A stretch of 53,666 nt of DNA. It comes from an uncultured Clostridia bacterium. Lineage in GTDB: Bacteria > Bacillota > Clostridia > Christensenellales > Borkfalkiaceae. Numbering within the stretch: position 1 is the stretch's first letter; every line of letters starts with the position of its first letter. Of the stretch, positions 22,863 to 32,786 are shown in pieces. The notes below the pieces were generated by a model. That model was not told where the DNA came from. It saw only the letters and a list, made by a program, of their open reading frames with translations, and did no database searches. The stretch lies in the NCBI GenBank assembly GCA_947631195.1, contig CANRKK010000010.1, positions 1-53,666 of the forward strand. The letters run 5' to 3'. Position numbers and translations under genes: made by a program.

Positions 22863-23879
22863 ATGATTTCCTATAAGGACAGCGGCGTAGACGTTGAAAG
22901 GGGCTATGAGGCCGTAAAGCTCATGAAAGAGTACGTCAAATCTACATATACGGAGGGAGTGTTGGGCGACATAGGCTCGTTCGGCGGTTTTTTCCAAATT
23001 CCGAAGGGCTATAAAGAGCCCGTGCTCGTTGCGGGAACCGACGGAGTGGGAACAAAGCTGAAGTACGCCATCCTTTCAAAAAAATATGACACGATAGGCA
23101 TCGACGCCGTTGCCATGTGCGTAAACGATATAGTGTGCCAGGGCGCAAAACCGCTGTTTTTTCTTGATTATTTTGCTTCGGGCAAGCTGAATCCCGTGCA
23201 GGTTGCCGAGGTTGTGTCGGGCGTTGCGGAAGGATGCAGGCAGGCCGGCGCGGCCCTTATCGGCGGGGAAACTGCAGAAATGCCTGGATTTTATCCCGGA
23301 GGCGATTTTGACGTTGCGGGTTTTGCCGTGGGCATTGCCGAAAAGAAAAAAATAATCAACGGCGCTAATATAAAATCGGGAGACCTCCTTATCGGCATAA
23401 AATCGAGCGGGATTCACTCCAACGGCTATTCCCTCGTGAGAAAATTATGGGGCGAGGACGTTGAGGACCTGCAAAAATACGACGCCGACCTCGGCGCGGC
23501 GCCCTTGGACGTGTTGCTCACACCCACTAAAATATATGTGAAGAGTATCCTTGCGCTGATTGAAAAAGTAAAGGTAAAAGGCATAGCGCATATAACGGGG
23601 GGAGGCTTTATAGAAAATATACCCCGTATTTTCCCCGAGGGCATAGGATGCCGTATAGACACAAAGTCCTATGAAGTTCCCGCGGTATTCCGCATAATGG
23701 TAAAAAAGGCCAAATTGGACAAGCAGCAGGCCTATAACACTTTCAATATGGGCATAGGCATGGTAGTTTGCGTTGCAAAGAAGGACGCGGACGCGGCAAT
23801 AGCCCAACTCGAAAGCAGCGGTGAAAGCTGCGTTGTGCTCGGCAAAACGGTTAAAGGCAGCGGAGTTATTCTCAAATGA
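22863..23879 (+). CDS. purM: Phosphoribosylformylglycinamidine cyclo-ligase (AIR synthetase)
   Basis: A 338-aa ATP-dependent cyclase that converts FGAM to AIR. The N-terminus has YKDSGVDVERGYEAVKLMK, followed by GVGTKLKYA and the metal/ATP-binding DAVAMCVNDIVCQGAKPLFF near residue 80. ALIGGETAEMPGFY and GIKSSGIHSNGYSLVRK are the family signatures. The ribosome-binding site is CCGGAGG. It overlaps purN by 4 bp (ATGA). Confidence 0.97.
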   Translation: MISYKDSGVDVERGYEAVKLMKEYVKSTYTEGVLGDIGSFGGFFQIPKGYKEPVLVAGTDGVGTKLKYAILSKKYDTIGIDAVAMCVNDIVCQGAKPLFFLDYFASGKLNPVQVAEVVSGVAEGCRQAGAALIGGETAEMPGFYPGGDFDVAGFAVGIAEKKKIINGANIKSGDLLIGIKSSGIHSNGYSLVRKLWGEDVEDLQKYDADLGAAPLDVLLTPTKIYVKSILALIEKVKVKGIAHITGGGFIENIPRIFPEGIGCRIDTKSYEVPAVFRIMVKKAKLDKQQAYNTFNMGIGMVVCVAKKDADAAIAQLESSGESCVVLGKTVKGSGVILK

Positions 23880-24490
23880 AACGCATAGCTGTTTTTGCGT
23901 CGGGAGGCGGCACCGATTTCCAATCAATAATAGACGCCAACGAGGCGGAACATTTTTGCGAGATAGCCGTGCTGATAGCTTCAAAAGAGGGAATAGGGGC
24001 GATAGAACGCGCCAAAAAACACGGTATCGAAGCGGCCGTGTTTGCAAAAAAGGACTATGAAAGTTTAGAGTCGCTCTATGGTGAATTGGCCGCGCTTTTG
24101 AATAAAAAACGCGTTGACTATATTATTCTGGCGGGCTGGCTTAAAATAATTCCCGAAAATTTTATAAAGACCTTTGAGGACAGGATAATAAACATTCACC
24201 CGTCGCTTATCCCGTCGTTTTGCGGCAATGGATATTATGGGTTAAAAGTGCATCGCGCCGTATTGGAGTACGGTGCGAAAGTATCGGGTTGTACGGTGCA
24301 TTTTGTAAACGAAATTCCCGACGGCGGCGCGATAATTGCGCAGAGCGCCGTCAAGGTGGAGGACGGCGACACGCCCGAATCCCTGCAATTACGCGTTTTG
24401 GAGGAGGAACACAAACTTCTTCCGTATTGCGTAAAAAAACTTTGCGAAGGAAAGATAGAAAAACTCGGCAGGCGGGTTACGATAAGATAA
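23876..24490 (+). CDS. purN: Phosphoribosylglycinamide formyltransferase
   Basis: A 204-aa 10-formyl-THF-dependent GAR transformylase. The N-terminus has [15 protein letters not shown]. The catalytic Asn-His pair is in [11 protein letters not shown] and the catalytic Asp in EIPDGGAII. The usual Phe/Gly-rich turn after PSLIPSF is altered to CGNGYYG, a mild departure from the family. The start overlaps the purM stop. Confidence 0.95.
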   Translation: MKRIAVFASGGGTDFQSIIDANEAEHFCEIAVLIASKEGIGAIERAKKHGIEAAVFAKKDYESLESLYGELAALLNKKRVDYIILAGWLKIIPENFIKTFEDRIINIHPSLIPSFCGNGYYGLKVHRAVLEYGAKVSGCTVHFVNEIPDGGAIIAQSAVKVEDGDTPESLQLRVLEEEHKLLPYCVKKLCEGKIEKLGRRVTIR

Positions 24491-24510
24491 TTTTTAAGGA
24501 GAATATAAGT

Positions 24511-26130
24511 ATGATAATGAAAAAGCGCGCTTTGGTGAGCGTATCCGACAAAACGGGAGTTGTTGAGTTCTGCAAAGGACTTAAAGAAAACGGCTTTGAA
24601 ATCATTTCCACAGGCGGCACGGCAAAAGTTTTAAAGGATGCGGGCCTGGAGGTTATAGGCATTTCCGACATTACAGGTTTTCCCGAGTGTTTGGACGGCA
24701 GGGTTAAAACGCTGCACCCCAACGTACATGCGGGGCTTTTGGCAATGCGCTCCAACCCCGAACATATGGCGCAGCTTGAAAAACTCCATATAAACACAAT
24801 CGATATCGTTTGCGTAAACTTATATCCGTTTAAGGCGACGCTTGCAAAGGGGGCGGATTTTGCCACCTGCATAGAAAATATAGACATAGGCGGCCCTACA
24901 ATGATAAGGGCTGCGGCAAAAAATTATCAGGACGTCGCGGTGGTGGTCGACCCCAAAGACTATGACAGAGTGCTGGGAGAACTTAAAAACGGAGGGGTTA
25001 CTCTCGAAACAAAGAGATATCTTCAATACAAGGTGTTTGCCCATACCGCCGTATATGACAGCCTGATCTCCAATTATCTTGCTTCCGAACTCGGCATAAC
25101 TTTCCCCGAGCAGGTAACTTTTGCGTATGAAAAGGCGCAGGATATGCGCTACGGCGAAAATCCCCAGCAGCAGGCGGTGTTCTACAACGAGCAGTTTATC
25201 CGCGCGGGTTCGCTGTCCTCGGCCAAACAATTATGGGGAAAAGAGCTCTCTTACAACAACATCAACGACGCCAACGGCGCGCTTGAACTTTTAAAGGAAT
25301 TTAATGATACGCCCGCGGTCGTCGCCTGCAAGCATGCAAATCCCTGCGGCGTAGGAACGGGGGAGAGCGTGTATGAGGCTTATATGCGCGCGTATAATTC
25401 CGATCCAGTGTCCGTATTTGGCGGCATACTTGCCATAAACGGCATGGTGGACGCGGCTACGGCTACTGAAATAAATAAAATTTTCATCGAGATAGTTATG
25501 GCGCCCGACTATGCGCCCGAGGCCCTCGAAATCCTCGAAAAGAAGAAAAATATCCGTCTGCTTAAAATCGACGATATAGCGGCAAAGCGCGACGCGTCCG
25601 CGCTGGACATGAAAAAAGTTTACGGCGGGCTTTTGGTGCAGCAATACGACGAAAGTCTTATACGCGGCGAAGATATGGGGCTTTTTGAAAGAAAGGCCAC
25701 CGTTGAGGAAATAACGACTTCTACAGGCAAAACGAGAAAGAGTTACGGCTTGGGCGTTGTGACCGACCGCGCTCCCACGGCAGAGGAGATTGAGGCGCTT
25801 TTGTTTAACTGGAAAGTGGTTAAACACACCAAGTCCAATGCAATAGTAATAGGCAAAACCGGCAGGACGACGGGGATAGGCATGGGCCAGACAAACCGCA
25901 TTTGGGCGGCAAAACAGGCGATTGAACATGCGGGCGCGGAGGCCGAGGGATCGGTTATGGCTTCAGACGCATTTTTCCCTTTCCCCGACTGCGTGGAGGA
26001 GTGCGTAAAAGCGGGGATCACCGCCATTATTCAGCCGGGCGGCTCCATTCAGGATGAGGCTTCGGTTGAGGCATGCAACGCCGCGGGAATCGCCATGGTA
26101 TTTGTGGGGGACAGACACTTTAAACATTAA
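24511..26130 (+). CDS. purH: Bifunctional AICAR transformylase / IMP cyclohydrolase
   Basis: A 539-aa enzyme that catalyses the last two steps to IMP. Residues 1-200 form the MGS-like cyclohydrolase domain ([51 protein letters not shown]). Residues 200-539 form the formyltransferase domain, with the catalytic Lys-His in [12 protein letters not shown] and the late motif [24 protein letters not shown]. The frame is open upstream to 24220, but the start at ATG 24511 is fixed by AAGGAG nine bases upstream and by the family N-terminus. Confidence 0.97.
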   Translation: MIMKKRALVSVSDKTGVVEFCKGLKENGFEIISTGGTAKVLKDAGLEVIGISDITGFPECLDGRVKTLHPNVHAGLLAMRSNPEHMAQLEKLHINTIDIVCVNLYPFKATLAKGADFATCIENIDIGGPTMIRAAAKNYQDVAVVVDPKDYDRVLGELKNGGVTLETKRYLQYKVFAHTAVYDSLISNYLASELGITFPEQVTFAYEKAQDMRYGENPQQQAVFYNEQFIRAGSLSSAKQLWGKELSYNNINDANGALELLKEFNDTPAVVACKHANPCGVGTGESVYEAYMRAYNSDPVSVFGGILAINGMVDAATATEINKIFIEIVMAPDYAPEALEILEKKKNIRLLKIDDIAAKRDASALDMKKVYGGLLVQQYDESLIRGEDMGLFERKATVEEITTSTGKTRKSYGLGVVTDRAPTAEEIEALLFNWKVVKHTKSNAIVIGKTGRTTGIGMGQTNRIWAAKQAIEHAGAEAEGSVMASDAFFPFPDCVEECVKAGITAIIQPGGSIQDEASVEACNAAGIAMVFVGDRHFKH

Positions 26131-26146
26131 TCGTAAAGGTTGAATT

Positions 26147-27427
26147 ATGAACGTTCTTGTCATAGGAAACGGCGGAAGGGAGCACGCCATATTGCTTGCG
26201 CTTAAAAAGAGTCCCAAAGTAGATAAACTCTACTGTATGAAAGGCAACGCTGGCACGGCCGAAATTGCCGAAAACGTAGATGTAGACTACATGAATATCG
26301 AAGCGGTAAAAGCGTTTGCCGCAGACCATCCCGAGATTGATTACTACGTCGTTGCTCCCGACGATCCGCTTGCGCTCGGGCTGGTGGACGAGCTTGAAAA
26401 CATGGGCAAGCGGTGTTTTGGTCCGCGCAAAAATGCGGCAATCATAGAATCGAGCAAGGCATATGCCAAGCGCCTAATGAAAAAATACAATATCCCTACG
26501 GCCGAATATGAAATTTTCGACGATTATGAAAGGGCGTTGGCATACGTCCGCAAAAAGGGCGCGCCCATAGTTTTAAAGGCGGACGGGCTGGCTCTAGGCA
26601 AGGGCGTTCTTGTGTGCAAAACTTTAAAAGAGGCCGAGGACGGTCTGAAAGAAATTATGCTTGATAGGGCTTTCGGGGCCGCGGGCAATGTGATAGTGAT
26701 TGAAGAATGTTTGCGCGGGCTTAAATACGATCCGGGCGAAGAAGTGTCGGTATTGTCTTTTACCGACGGAAAAACCATAGTGCCTATGATAACTTCCTGC
26801 GACCATAAGCGGGCGCAGGACGGAGACAAGGGGCTGAATACCGGCGGCATGGGCGCCTTTTCGCCTTGTCCTTTCTGGACGGAGGAGCTTGAAAAGGAAG
26901 TCCTGCAAAAAATAATGATACCAACGGTAAACGCGTTGAACTCGGAAGGCAGGACGTTTAAGGGCTGTTTGTATTTCGGGCTTATGCGCACGGACAAGGG
27001 AATAAAAGTTGTGGAATTCAATTCCCGCTTCGGCGATCCCGAAACGCAGGTTGTATTGCCGATGCTTAAAACGGATTTAATGGAGATATTCGAAGCCGTT
27101 ACCGACGGCAGACTTGGCGATATCAAAGTTGAGTGGGAGAGCGGGGCGTGCGTATGCGTCGTGCTTGCAAGCGGCGGCTATCCGCTTGGTTACGCCAAGG
27201 GAAAGGAAATTAAAATAGGCGACGTGGGGGATTGCACAATCGTTCATGCGGGGACGGCTGTCAGGGACGGAAAACTTGTCACTAACGGCGGCAGGGTCCT
27301 CGGCGTCGTTGCAAAGGGCGAAAATATAGAGTCTGCGCGAGTAAAAGCATATTCCGCGGCCGCAAATATCGGTTGGGAAAATATGTTTTACCGCAAGGAT
27401 ATAGGAATTAAATATCGTGAAGGTTAG
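26147..27427 (+). CDS. purD: Phosphoribosylamine-glycine ligase (GAR synthetase)
   Basis: A 426-aa ATP-grasp ligase. The N-terminal MNVLVIGNGGREHAILLAL is diagnostic. The ATP-grasp core includes IVLKADGLALGKGVLV near residue 140, and GGMGAFSPCP near residue 230. The metal-binding VEFNSRFGDPETQVVLP lies near residue 288. The ribosome-binding site is weak (AAAGG) and the gap to purH is 16 nt. The product feeds PurN, encoded two genes upstream. Confidence 0.97.
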   Translation: MNVLVIGNGGREHAILLALKKSPKVDKLYCMKGNAGTAEIAENVDVDYMNIEAVKAFAADHPEIDYYVVAPDDPLALGLVDELENMGKRCFGPRKNAAIIESSKAYAKRLMKKYNIPTAEYEIFDDYERALAYVRKKGAPIVLKADGLALGKGVLVCKTLKEAEDGLKEIMLDRAFGAAGNVIVIEECLRGLKYDPGEEVSVLSFTDGKTIVPMITSCDHKRAQDGDKGLNTGGMGAFSPCPFWTEELEKEVLQKIMIPTVNALNSEGRTFKGCLYFGLMRTDKGIKVVEFNSRFGDPETQVVLPMLKTDLMEIFEAVTDGRLGDIKVEWESGACVCVVLASGGYPLGYAKGKEIKIGDVGDCTIVHAGTAVRDGKLVTNGGRVLGVVAKGENIESARVKAYSAAANIGWENMFYRKDIGIKYREG

Positions 27428-27429
27428 AG

Positions 27430-30400
27430 ATGATTTACAGAATTTATGTTGAAAAGAAAAACAATTTAAAAGCCGTACAAACCAAAAACGATATCCGCAA
27501 TTTGCTTAAAATCTCCGTTGAGGACGTTCGCATGCTTTTGCGCTACGATGTGGACGGCATTTCCGAAGAAGAATTTAAGGAGGCCGTTCCCTGCGTATTT
27601 TCGGAGCCGCCCGTAGATGACGTATATTTTGAAAATATCTCTTTCCCCGCGGGCTACAGCGTGTTTGCGGTGGCTTATCTTACAGGGCAGTACGACCAGC
27701 GCGCGGACAGCGCGGCCCAGTGCGTCCAGCTTTTAACGCAAAAAGAGAGACCCTTAATCAAATGCGCCGTCATCTATGCCGTAAAAGGCGCGGACGGGCG
27801 GCAGCTTGAAAGAATAAAAAAACATCTGATAAATCCCGTAGAGTGCGAGGAGGTGGCGCTTGACAAGCCTGTTTCCCTCGCGCACGCGGCCGTCGAAGCC
27901 GCGGAAGTTAAGGATGTGGACGGCTTTATAACTTTTGACGACGACAAGATTCGCGAATATCACCAAAAAACGGGGCTTGCGATGTCGGTTGCCGACCTTG
28001 CCTTTGTGCGGGATTATTTTAAAAGCGAGGGGAGAAATCCTACCGAAACGGAAATAAAAGTTATCGACACGTATTGGTCCGACCACTGCCGCCATACAAC
28101 CTTTGCAACCGAGCTTAAAACCATAACGGTAAACAGCAATAATAACAGGGTGGAAGAAGCTCTGGCTCTTTACAGGGAGCTGTTTGCGGAATTATATAAA
28201 GACAGGCAGGACAAATACGTCTGCCTTATGGACATTGCCACGATAGCCGCCAAAAAACTTAAACGGGACGGCAAACTCGATAATTTAGACGAGTCCGACG
28301 AAATCAACGCCTGCTCCATAAAAATCGACGCGGTTTTGGACGGACAGCCGAAAAAATATACGGTTATGTTCAAAAACGAAACGCACAACCACCCTACGGA
28401 AATAGAGCCTTTCGGGGGCGCGGCGACATGCCTCGGCGGGGCCATCAGGGATCCGCTTTCGGGCAGAACGTATGTGTTGCAGTCGATGCGCGTCACGGGC
28501 TGCGCCGATCCGACGGAGCCGATAGAAAATACGCTCCCCGGCAAACTTCCCCAACGAGTTATTACAAAAACAGCGGCGGCGGGTTTTTCCTCGTACGGCA
28601 ATCAGATAGGGCTTGCCACAGGACAGGTTGACGAAGTTTATCACAGCGGATACAAGGCGAAGAGGCTGGAAACGGGCTTTGTGGTAGGCGGCGCAGAGTC
28701 CGATAAAATATATCGCGAAACACCGAAAGAGGGCGATATTATAGTTCTTTTGGGCGGAGAAACGGGTCGCGACGGTTGCGGCGGCGCTACGGGTTCATCC
28801 AAGGCCCACAATAAGCAATCGGTGCAGACTTGCGGCGCGGAAGTGCAAAAGGGCAACGCGTTGACTGAGCGCAAGCTCCAACGGCTGTTTTTGAACAAAG
28901 AGGCCACAACTCTCATTAAAAAATGCAATGATTTCGGCGCAGGCGGAGTTTCCGTTGCGATAGGCGAACTTGCCGACGGCCTTGAAATTTATCTTGACCG
29001 CGTGCCCAAAAAGTATGAGGGACTTTCGGGTACGGAGTTGGCAATTTCCGAGTCGCAGGAGAGAATGGCCGTGGTTATCGCCGAAGAAAACGTGGAAAAA
29101 TTTACTGCGCTTGCGGCGGCGGAAAACCTTGCGGCAACGCCCGTTGCGGTTGTAACAGGCGACGGCAGAATGAAGATGTATTACCGCGGAAAAACCATAG
29201 TGGATATTTCGCGCGAATTCCTCAACACCAACGGCGTAAAGCAGATAACCGATGCTGAAATCAACGAACAAATAACGGCCTTTTTCAACGCACCGCAAAC
29301 TAAGCCCTTTGAAACGGCGGCAAAAGAAACTCTTTCGCACCTCAACGTTTGCTCCAAGAAAGGGTTGGCGGAGATGTTTGACTCAACCATAGGCGCAAAA
29401 TCCGTGTTTATGCCGTTCGGCGGAAAATATCAGCTCACCCCTGCAATAGCGATGGCCGCAAAATTGATCGGCGGCGAAACAGACGATTGCACCGTTTCTG
29501 CGTACGGCTTTAATCCCGACCTGATGGCTACCTCGCCGTTTACGGGCGCAATCTATTCGATCGTGACCTCGGTATCAAAAGTGGTTGCCGCAGGCGCAGA
29601 TTACAAGGATATAAGGCTTTCACTGCAGGAGTTTTTCATGCGGTTGGGCAGCGATAAAAAGCGGTGGGGCGTGCCCTTGGCGGCTCTCCTCGGCGCGCTG
29701 TATGCCCAAATAGGTTTGGGGCTCGGCGCAATAGGCGGCAAGGACAGCATGAGCGGCACATTCGAGGATATAGACGTTCCGCCAACTTTAATCTCGTTTG
29801 CCCTTGCCCCCGCCAAAGCGTCAAGGCTTATTTCAAACGTGCTTACTGAAAAAGGACAAAAACTGTATCTTTTGCCCGCCGCAAAGGATAAAAATTTTGT
29901 CCCTGATTTTGAATATCTCAAAAAGATTTATGGCGCGGTAAACAAGAATATCGGATCCGGAAATATACGGTTTGCAACGGTTGTGGAAAAGGGAGGCATA
30001 TTTGCCTCCGTGGCAAAATCATGCTTCGGCAACGGGTTCGGATTTGATTTTGACGTCGATTACAGCGCCCTGTTTTCCGAGCGCTACGGCGACATTATTG
30101 TGTGTGCCGACGATATAAATGAACTCGGTGTAGATTATATCTATATAGGTTGTACAAGCGGCAGCGGGTTCGTTTGCGGCGATGAAAAGATATCTTTCGG
30201 CGACGCGCTGGCGGCATATACGTCAAAACTCGAGGGCGTATTCCCCTCAAAGGCATTTGCGGAAGGGGACGCGCCCTGCTGCGATTACCGCGGTGAAAAA
30301 AAATATTCCAACATATCCGTTAAAACCGCAAAGCCGCGCGTGTTTATTCCCGCGTTCCCCGGCACCAATTGCGAGCTTGACACGGCGCGCGCCTTTGAAC

Positions 30401-31128
30401 TTGCAGGGGCAGAAACGAAAATATTGGTTATAAAAAACCGCACTCCCGCGGATATAGAGGAGAGTATAAAGGCAATCGCAAAGGCCGTCGGAGAATGTAA
30501 TATAATTGCCTTCCCCGGCGGGTTTTCGGGCGGCGACGAGCCTGACGGCTCGGGCAAATTCATTGCCACAACGTTCAAAAATCCTACGATTTCCGAAAAA
30601 ATCACTGAGCTTTTGGCCTGCCGCGACGGGCTTGTGCTTGGCATTTGCAACGGATTTCAGGCGCTGATAAAGCTCGGCCTTGTGCCCTACGGTGCAATCC
30701 GTCCGCTTACGGCAGGGTCGCCCACGCTCACGTATAACAATATATCAAGGCATGTGTCAACCATGGTCAATATTCGCGTTGCGTCGACGCTTAGTCCCTG
30801 GCTTTCGGCGTGCAGCGTGGGGGACGTGTACTCTGTGCCCGTGTCCCACGGCGAGGGCAAACTTATTGCGCCCTTGGCCGAACTTGAAAAGATGAAAAAG
30901 GGAGGGCAAATCGCAACCCAATACGTCGATTTGCAAGGCAGACCCACGATGGAGAGCCCTTATAATCCCAACGGCAGCATGTGGGCGATAGAGGGCGTCA
31001 CTTCGCCCGACGGCCGCGTGTTCGGCAAGATGGGACATGCGGAGAGAACGGGCGCAGACCTTTATAAAAATTATTGCGGCAATTTCGATATGAAAATTTT
31101 TGAAAGCGGCGTTAAATATTTTAAATAG
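27430..31128 (+). CDS. purL: Phosphoribosylformylglycinamidine synthase, single-chain
   Basis: A 1232-aa fused FGAM synthase, in contrast to the PurS-PurL-PurQ complex of Bacillus. The order is an N-terminal PurS-like domain (about 1-170), the first AIRS-type ATPase domain (TYWSDHCRHTTF near 213, MFKNETHNHPTEIEPFGGA near 309), a second AIRS repeat, and a C-terminal class I glutaminase from about residue 970. The glutaminase has the nucleophile Cys in LGICNGFQALI and the His/Glu motif late in the chain (PVSHGEGKL). It starts 2 nt after purD and ends the purine operon. No terminator is evident; the nrdR promoter follows at 31156. Confidence 0.96.
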   Translation: MIYRIYVEKKNNLKAVQTKNDIRNLLKISVEDVRMLLRYDVDGISEEEFKEAVPCVFSEPPVDDVYFENISFPAGYSVFAVAYLTGQYDQRADSAAQCVQLLTQKERPLIKCAVIYAVKGADGRQLERIKKHLINPVECEEVALDKPVSLAHAAVEAAEVKDVDGFITFDDDKIREYHQKTGLAMSVADLAFVRDYFKSEGRNPTETEIKVIDTYWSDHCRHTTFATELKTITVNSNNNRVEEALALYRELFAELYKDRQDKYVCLMDIATIAAKKLKRDGKLDNLDESDEINACSIKIDAVLDGQPKKYTVMFKNETHNHPTEIEPFGGAATCLGGAIRDPLSGRTYVLQSMRVTGCADPTEPIENTLPGKLPQRVITKTAAAGFSSYGNQIGLATGQVDEVYHSGYKAKRLETGFVVGGAESDKIYRETPKEGDIIVLLGGETGRDGCGGATGSSKAHNKQSVQTCGAEVQKGNALTERKLQRLFLNKEATTLIKKCNDFGAGGVSVAIGELADGLEIYLDRVPKKYEGLSGTELAISESQERMAVVIAEENVEKFTALAAAENLAATPVAVVTGDGRMKMYYRGKTIVDISREFLNTNGVKQITDAEINEQITAFFNAPQTKPFETAAKETLSHLNVCSKKGLAEMFDSTIGAKSVFMPFGGKYQLTPAIAMAAKLIGGETDDCTVSAYGFNPDLMATSPFTGAIYSIVTSVSKVVAAGADYKDIRLSLQEFFMRLGSDKKRWGVPLAALLGALYAQIGLGLGAIGGKDSMSGTFEDIDVPPTLISFALAPAKASRLISNVLTEKGQKLYLLPAAKDKNFVPDFEYLKKIYGAVNKNIGSGNIRFATVVEKGGIFASVAKSCFGNGFGFDFDVDYSALFSERYGDIIVCADDINELGVDYIYIGCTSGSGFVCGDEKISFGDALAAYTSKLEGVFPSKAFAEGDAPCCDYRGEKKYSNISVKTAKPRVFIPAFPGTNCELDTARAFELAGAETKILVIKNRTPADIEESIKAIAKAVGECNIIAFPGGFSGGDEPDGSGKFIATTFKNPTISEKITELLACRDGLVLGICNGFQALIKLGLVPYGAIRPLTAGSPTLTYNNISRHVSTMVNIRVASTLSPWLSACSVGDVYSVPVSHGEGKLIAPLAELEKMKKGGQIATQYVDLQGRPTMESPYNPNGSMWAIEGVTSPDGRVFGKMGHAERTGADLYKNYCGNFDMKIFESGVKYFK

Positions 31129-31155
31129 CGGCGGGTGAGCGCATTTTTAAAACAC

Positions 31156-31184
31156 TTTACAAACTCAACGCGTTGTGCTATAAT
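31156..31184 (+). promoter_or_regulatory. Promoter of nrdR
   Basis: -35 TTTACA (31156-31161), 17-bp spacer, -10 TATAAT (31179-31184). It lies inside an open frame upstream of nrdR, confirming that the true start is downstream. Confidence 0.72.
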
Positions 31185-31227
31185 AAATGAAATAACACAA
31201 AAAATTGTTATAAGAGGGCGAAAAAAA

Positions 31228-31686
31228 ATGAAATGTATATTTTGCGGCTGCGAGGACAGCAAGGTCATAGACAGCCGTTCGGCAGACGAAGGCAGAACCA
31301 TAAGACGAAGGCGGGAATGTATCCGTTGCGGAAAGCGTTTTACGACATATGAAACCATAGAGGATACGCCCGTGCTGGTTGTTAAAGCCAGCGGAATGAG
31401 GCAGGCCTATGATCCGCAAAAGCTGAAAAACGGCATAATCAAATCGTGCGAAAAGCGCCCTGTTTCCCTCAATACGATAGACGATATGGTGTCTGCGATA
31501 ACCAAGCGCATATACAACTCCATGGAGCAGGAAATCTCATCAAAAAAAATAGGCGAGATGGTGATGGAGGAGCTCAAGAAGGTGGACGAAGTCGCCTATG
31601 TGCGCTATGCGAGCGTATATCGGTCGTTTAAGGACATCCCGAGCTTTATGGAAGAACTTCAAAAATTAATGGAAAATAAAAATTAA
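31228..31686 (+). CDS. nrdR: Transcriptional repressor NrdR
   Basis: A 152-aa nucleotide-responsive repressor of ribonucleotide reductase genes. The N-terminal zinc ribbon MKCIFCG ... RRRRECIRCGKRFTTYE supplies C3, C6 and a later CxxC pair. The ATP-cone domain follows from about residue 49 (VLVVKASGMRQAYDPQKLKN). The start is fixed by the family N-terminus and by AGAGGG upstream. No ribonucleotide reductase gene is in the window. Confidence 0.96.
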   Translation: MKCIFCGCEDSKVIDSRSADEGRTIRRRRECIRCGKRFTTYETIEDTPVLVVKASGMRQAYDPQKLKNGIIKSCEKRPVSLNTIDDMVSAITKRIYNSMEQEISSKKIGEMVMEELKKVDEVAYVRYASVYRSFKDIPSFMEELQKLMENKN

Positions 31687-31691
31687 TGTTT

Positions 31692-31723
31692 TACAGACAG
31701 TGAAATCCACTGTCTGTATTCTT
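31692..31723 (+). terminator. Hairpin between nrdR and ispG
   Basis: Perfect 11-bp stem TACAGACAGTG / CACTGTCTGTA (31692-31718) with loop AAATC, followed by TTCTTT. A weak terminator or processing hairpin just before the ispG start. Confidence 0.55.
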
Positions 31724-31730
31724 TGAAATT

Positions 31731-32786
31731 ATGGAAAGAAAGACCAAAAAAGTTAAAATAGGGAACATTTTCATCGGCGGCGGGGAAAGCGTAAAGATTC
31801 AATCGATGTGCACGGTCAAAACGTCGGATACCGAAGCCGTATGCGGGCAAATTTTCGGACTTGAAAAGGCGGGTTGCGAAATTATCCGCGTCTCGGTGCT
31901 GGATGAGAGCGACGCCGCCGCCATTGCCCAAATAAAACAGAAGATACATATTCCGATTGTTGCCGACATACATTTTTCGGCCGAACTTGCGGTGAAAGCC
32001 ATTGAAAGCGGTTGCGACAAGGTGCGCATTAATCCGGGCAACATAAGCGGCGAAAAACAGATTGCATATGTCGCGGACTGCATAAAGGCCCACAAAATCC
32101 CCGTGAGAGTCGGGTCAAACACGGGCAGCATAGAAAAAGAATTTTTGGGAAAATACGGCAAGAGCGAATATTCTCTTGTCGAAAGCGCCTTAAAAAGCGT
32201 TGCCGCTTTTGAAAAATACGGCGTAGACGACATAGTAATTTCAGTGAAAGCCTCGGACGCGCCGTTAACCGTCAAGGCATACAGATTGCTCGCTTCGCGC
32301 ACGGAATATCCCCTGCATATCGGAGTTACGGAGGCAGGTATCGGGCAAATGGCCGTCATCAAGTCTTCGGCGGCGCTCGGTGCATTGCTTTTGGACGGAA
32401 TAGGAGACACGTTGCGCGTTTCCATAACCGATGACCCCGCGAAAGAAGTTGCTGCGGCGCGCGGCCTTTTGAGGGCGGTGGGGCTGGATAAAAATTATGT
32501 AAACGTGATTGCCTGCCCCACTTGCGGGAGATGCATGTGGAATTCGATGGAATTGGCAAAAAAGGTTTCGGACTACGTCAAGGGCTATGCCAAGCCGCTG
32601 AACATTGCCGTTATGGGGTGCGTTGTAAACGGACCGGGCGAAGCTAAGGATTGCGATTTGGGCATTGCGGGCGCAAAGGACTATTGCGTTATTTTCAAGA
32701 ACGGCGAAGTTATAAAAAAGGTAGCCGCCGCCGACGCGGAAACAGAATTTTTAAGGGAGATAGATAAACTTTTAAATGAACGCTGA
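31731..32786 (+). CDS. ispG: 4-hydroxy-3-methylbut-2-enyl diphosphate synthase (GcpE)
   Basis: A 351-aa [4Fe-4S] enzyme of the MEP isoprenoid pathway that converts MEcPP to HMBPP. It is a TIM-barrel domain with IQSMCTVKTSDTEAVCGQI, PIVADIHFSAELAVKAI and RINPGNIS. The C-terminal cluster domain has CPTCGRCMWNS and AVMGCVVNGPGEAKDCDLGI, giving the cluster cysteines. It overlaps the following PolC-type gene by 11 bp. ispG followed by polC is conserved in Firmicutes. Confidence 0.97.
   Translation: MERKTKKVKIGNIFIGGGESVKIQSMCTVKTSDTEAVCGQIFGLEKAGCEIIRVSVLDESDAAAIAQIKQKIHIPIVADIHFSAELAVKAIESGCDKVRINPGNISGEKQIAYVADCIKAHKIPVRVGSNTGSIEKEFLGKYGKSEYSLVESALKSVAAFEKYGVDDIVISVKASDAPLTVKAYRLLASRTEYPLHIGVTEAGIGQMAVIKSSAALGALLLDGIGDTLRVSITDDPAKEVAAARGLLRAVGLDKNYVNVIACPTCGRCMWNSMELAKKVSDYVKGYAKPLNIAVMGCVVNGPGEAKDCDLGIAGAKDYCVIFKNGEVIKKVAAADAETEFLREIDKLLNER

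Noticed and set aside
24220-24510. N-terminal extension of PurH
   Set aside because: The extra frame overlaps purN out of frame. The family N-terminus and a strong ribosome-binding site place the start at 24511.
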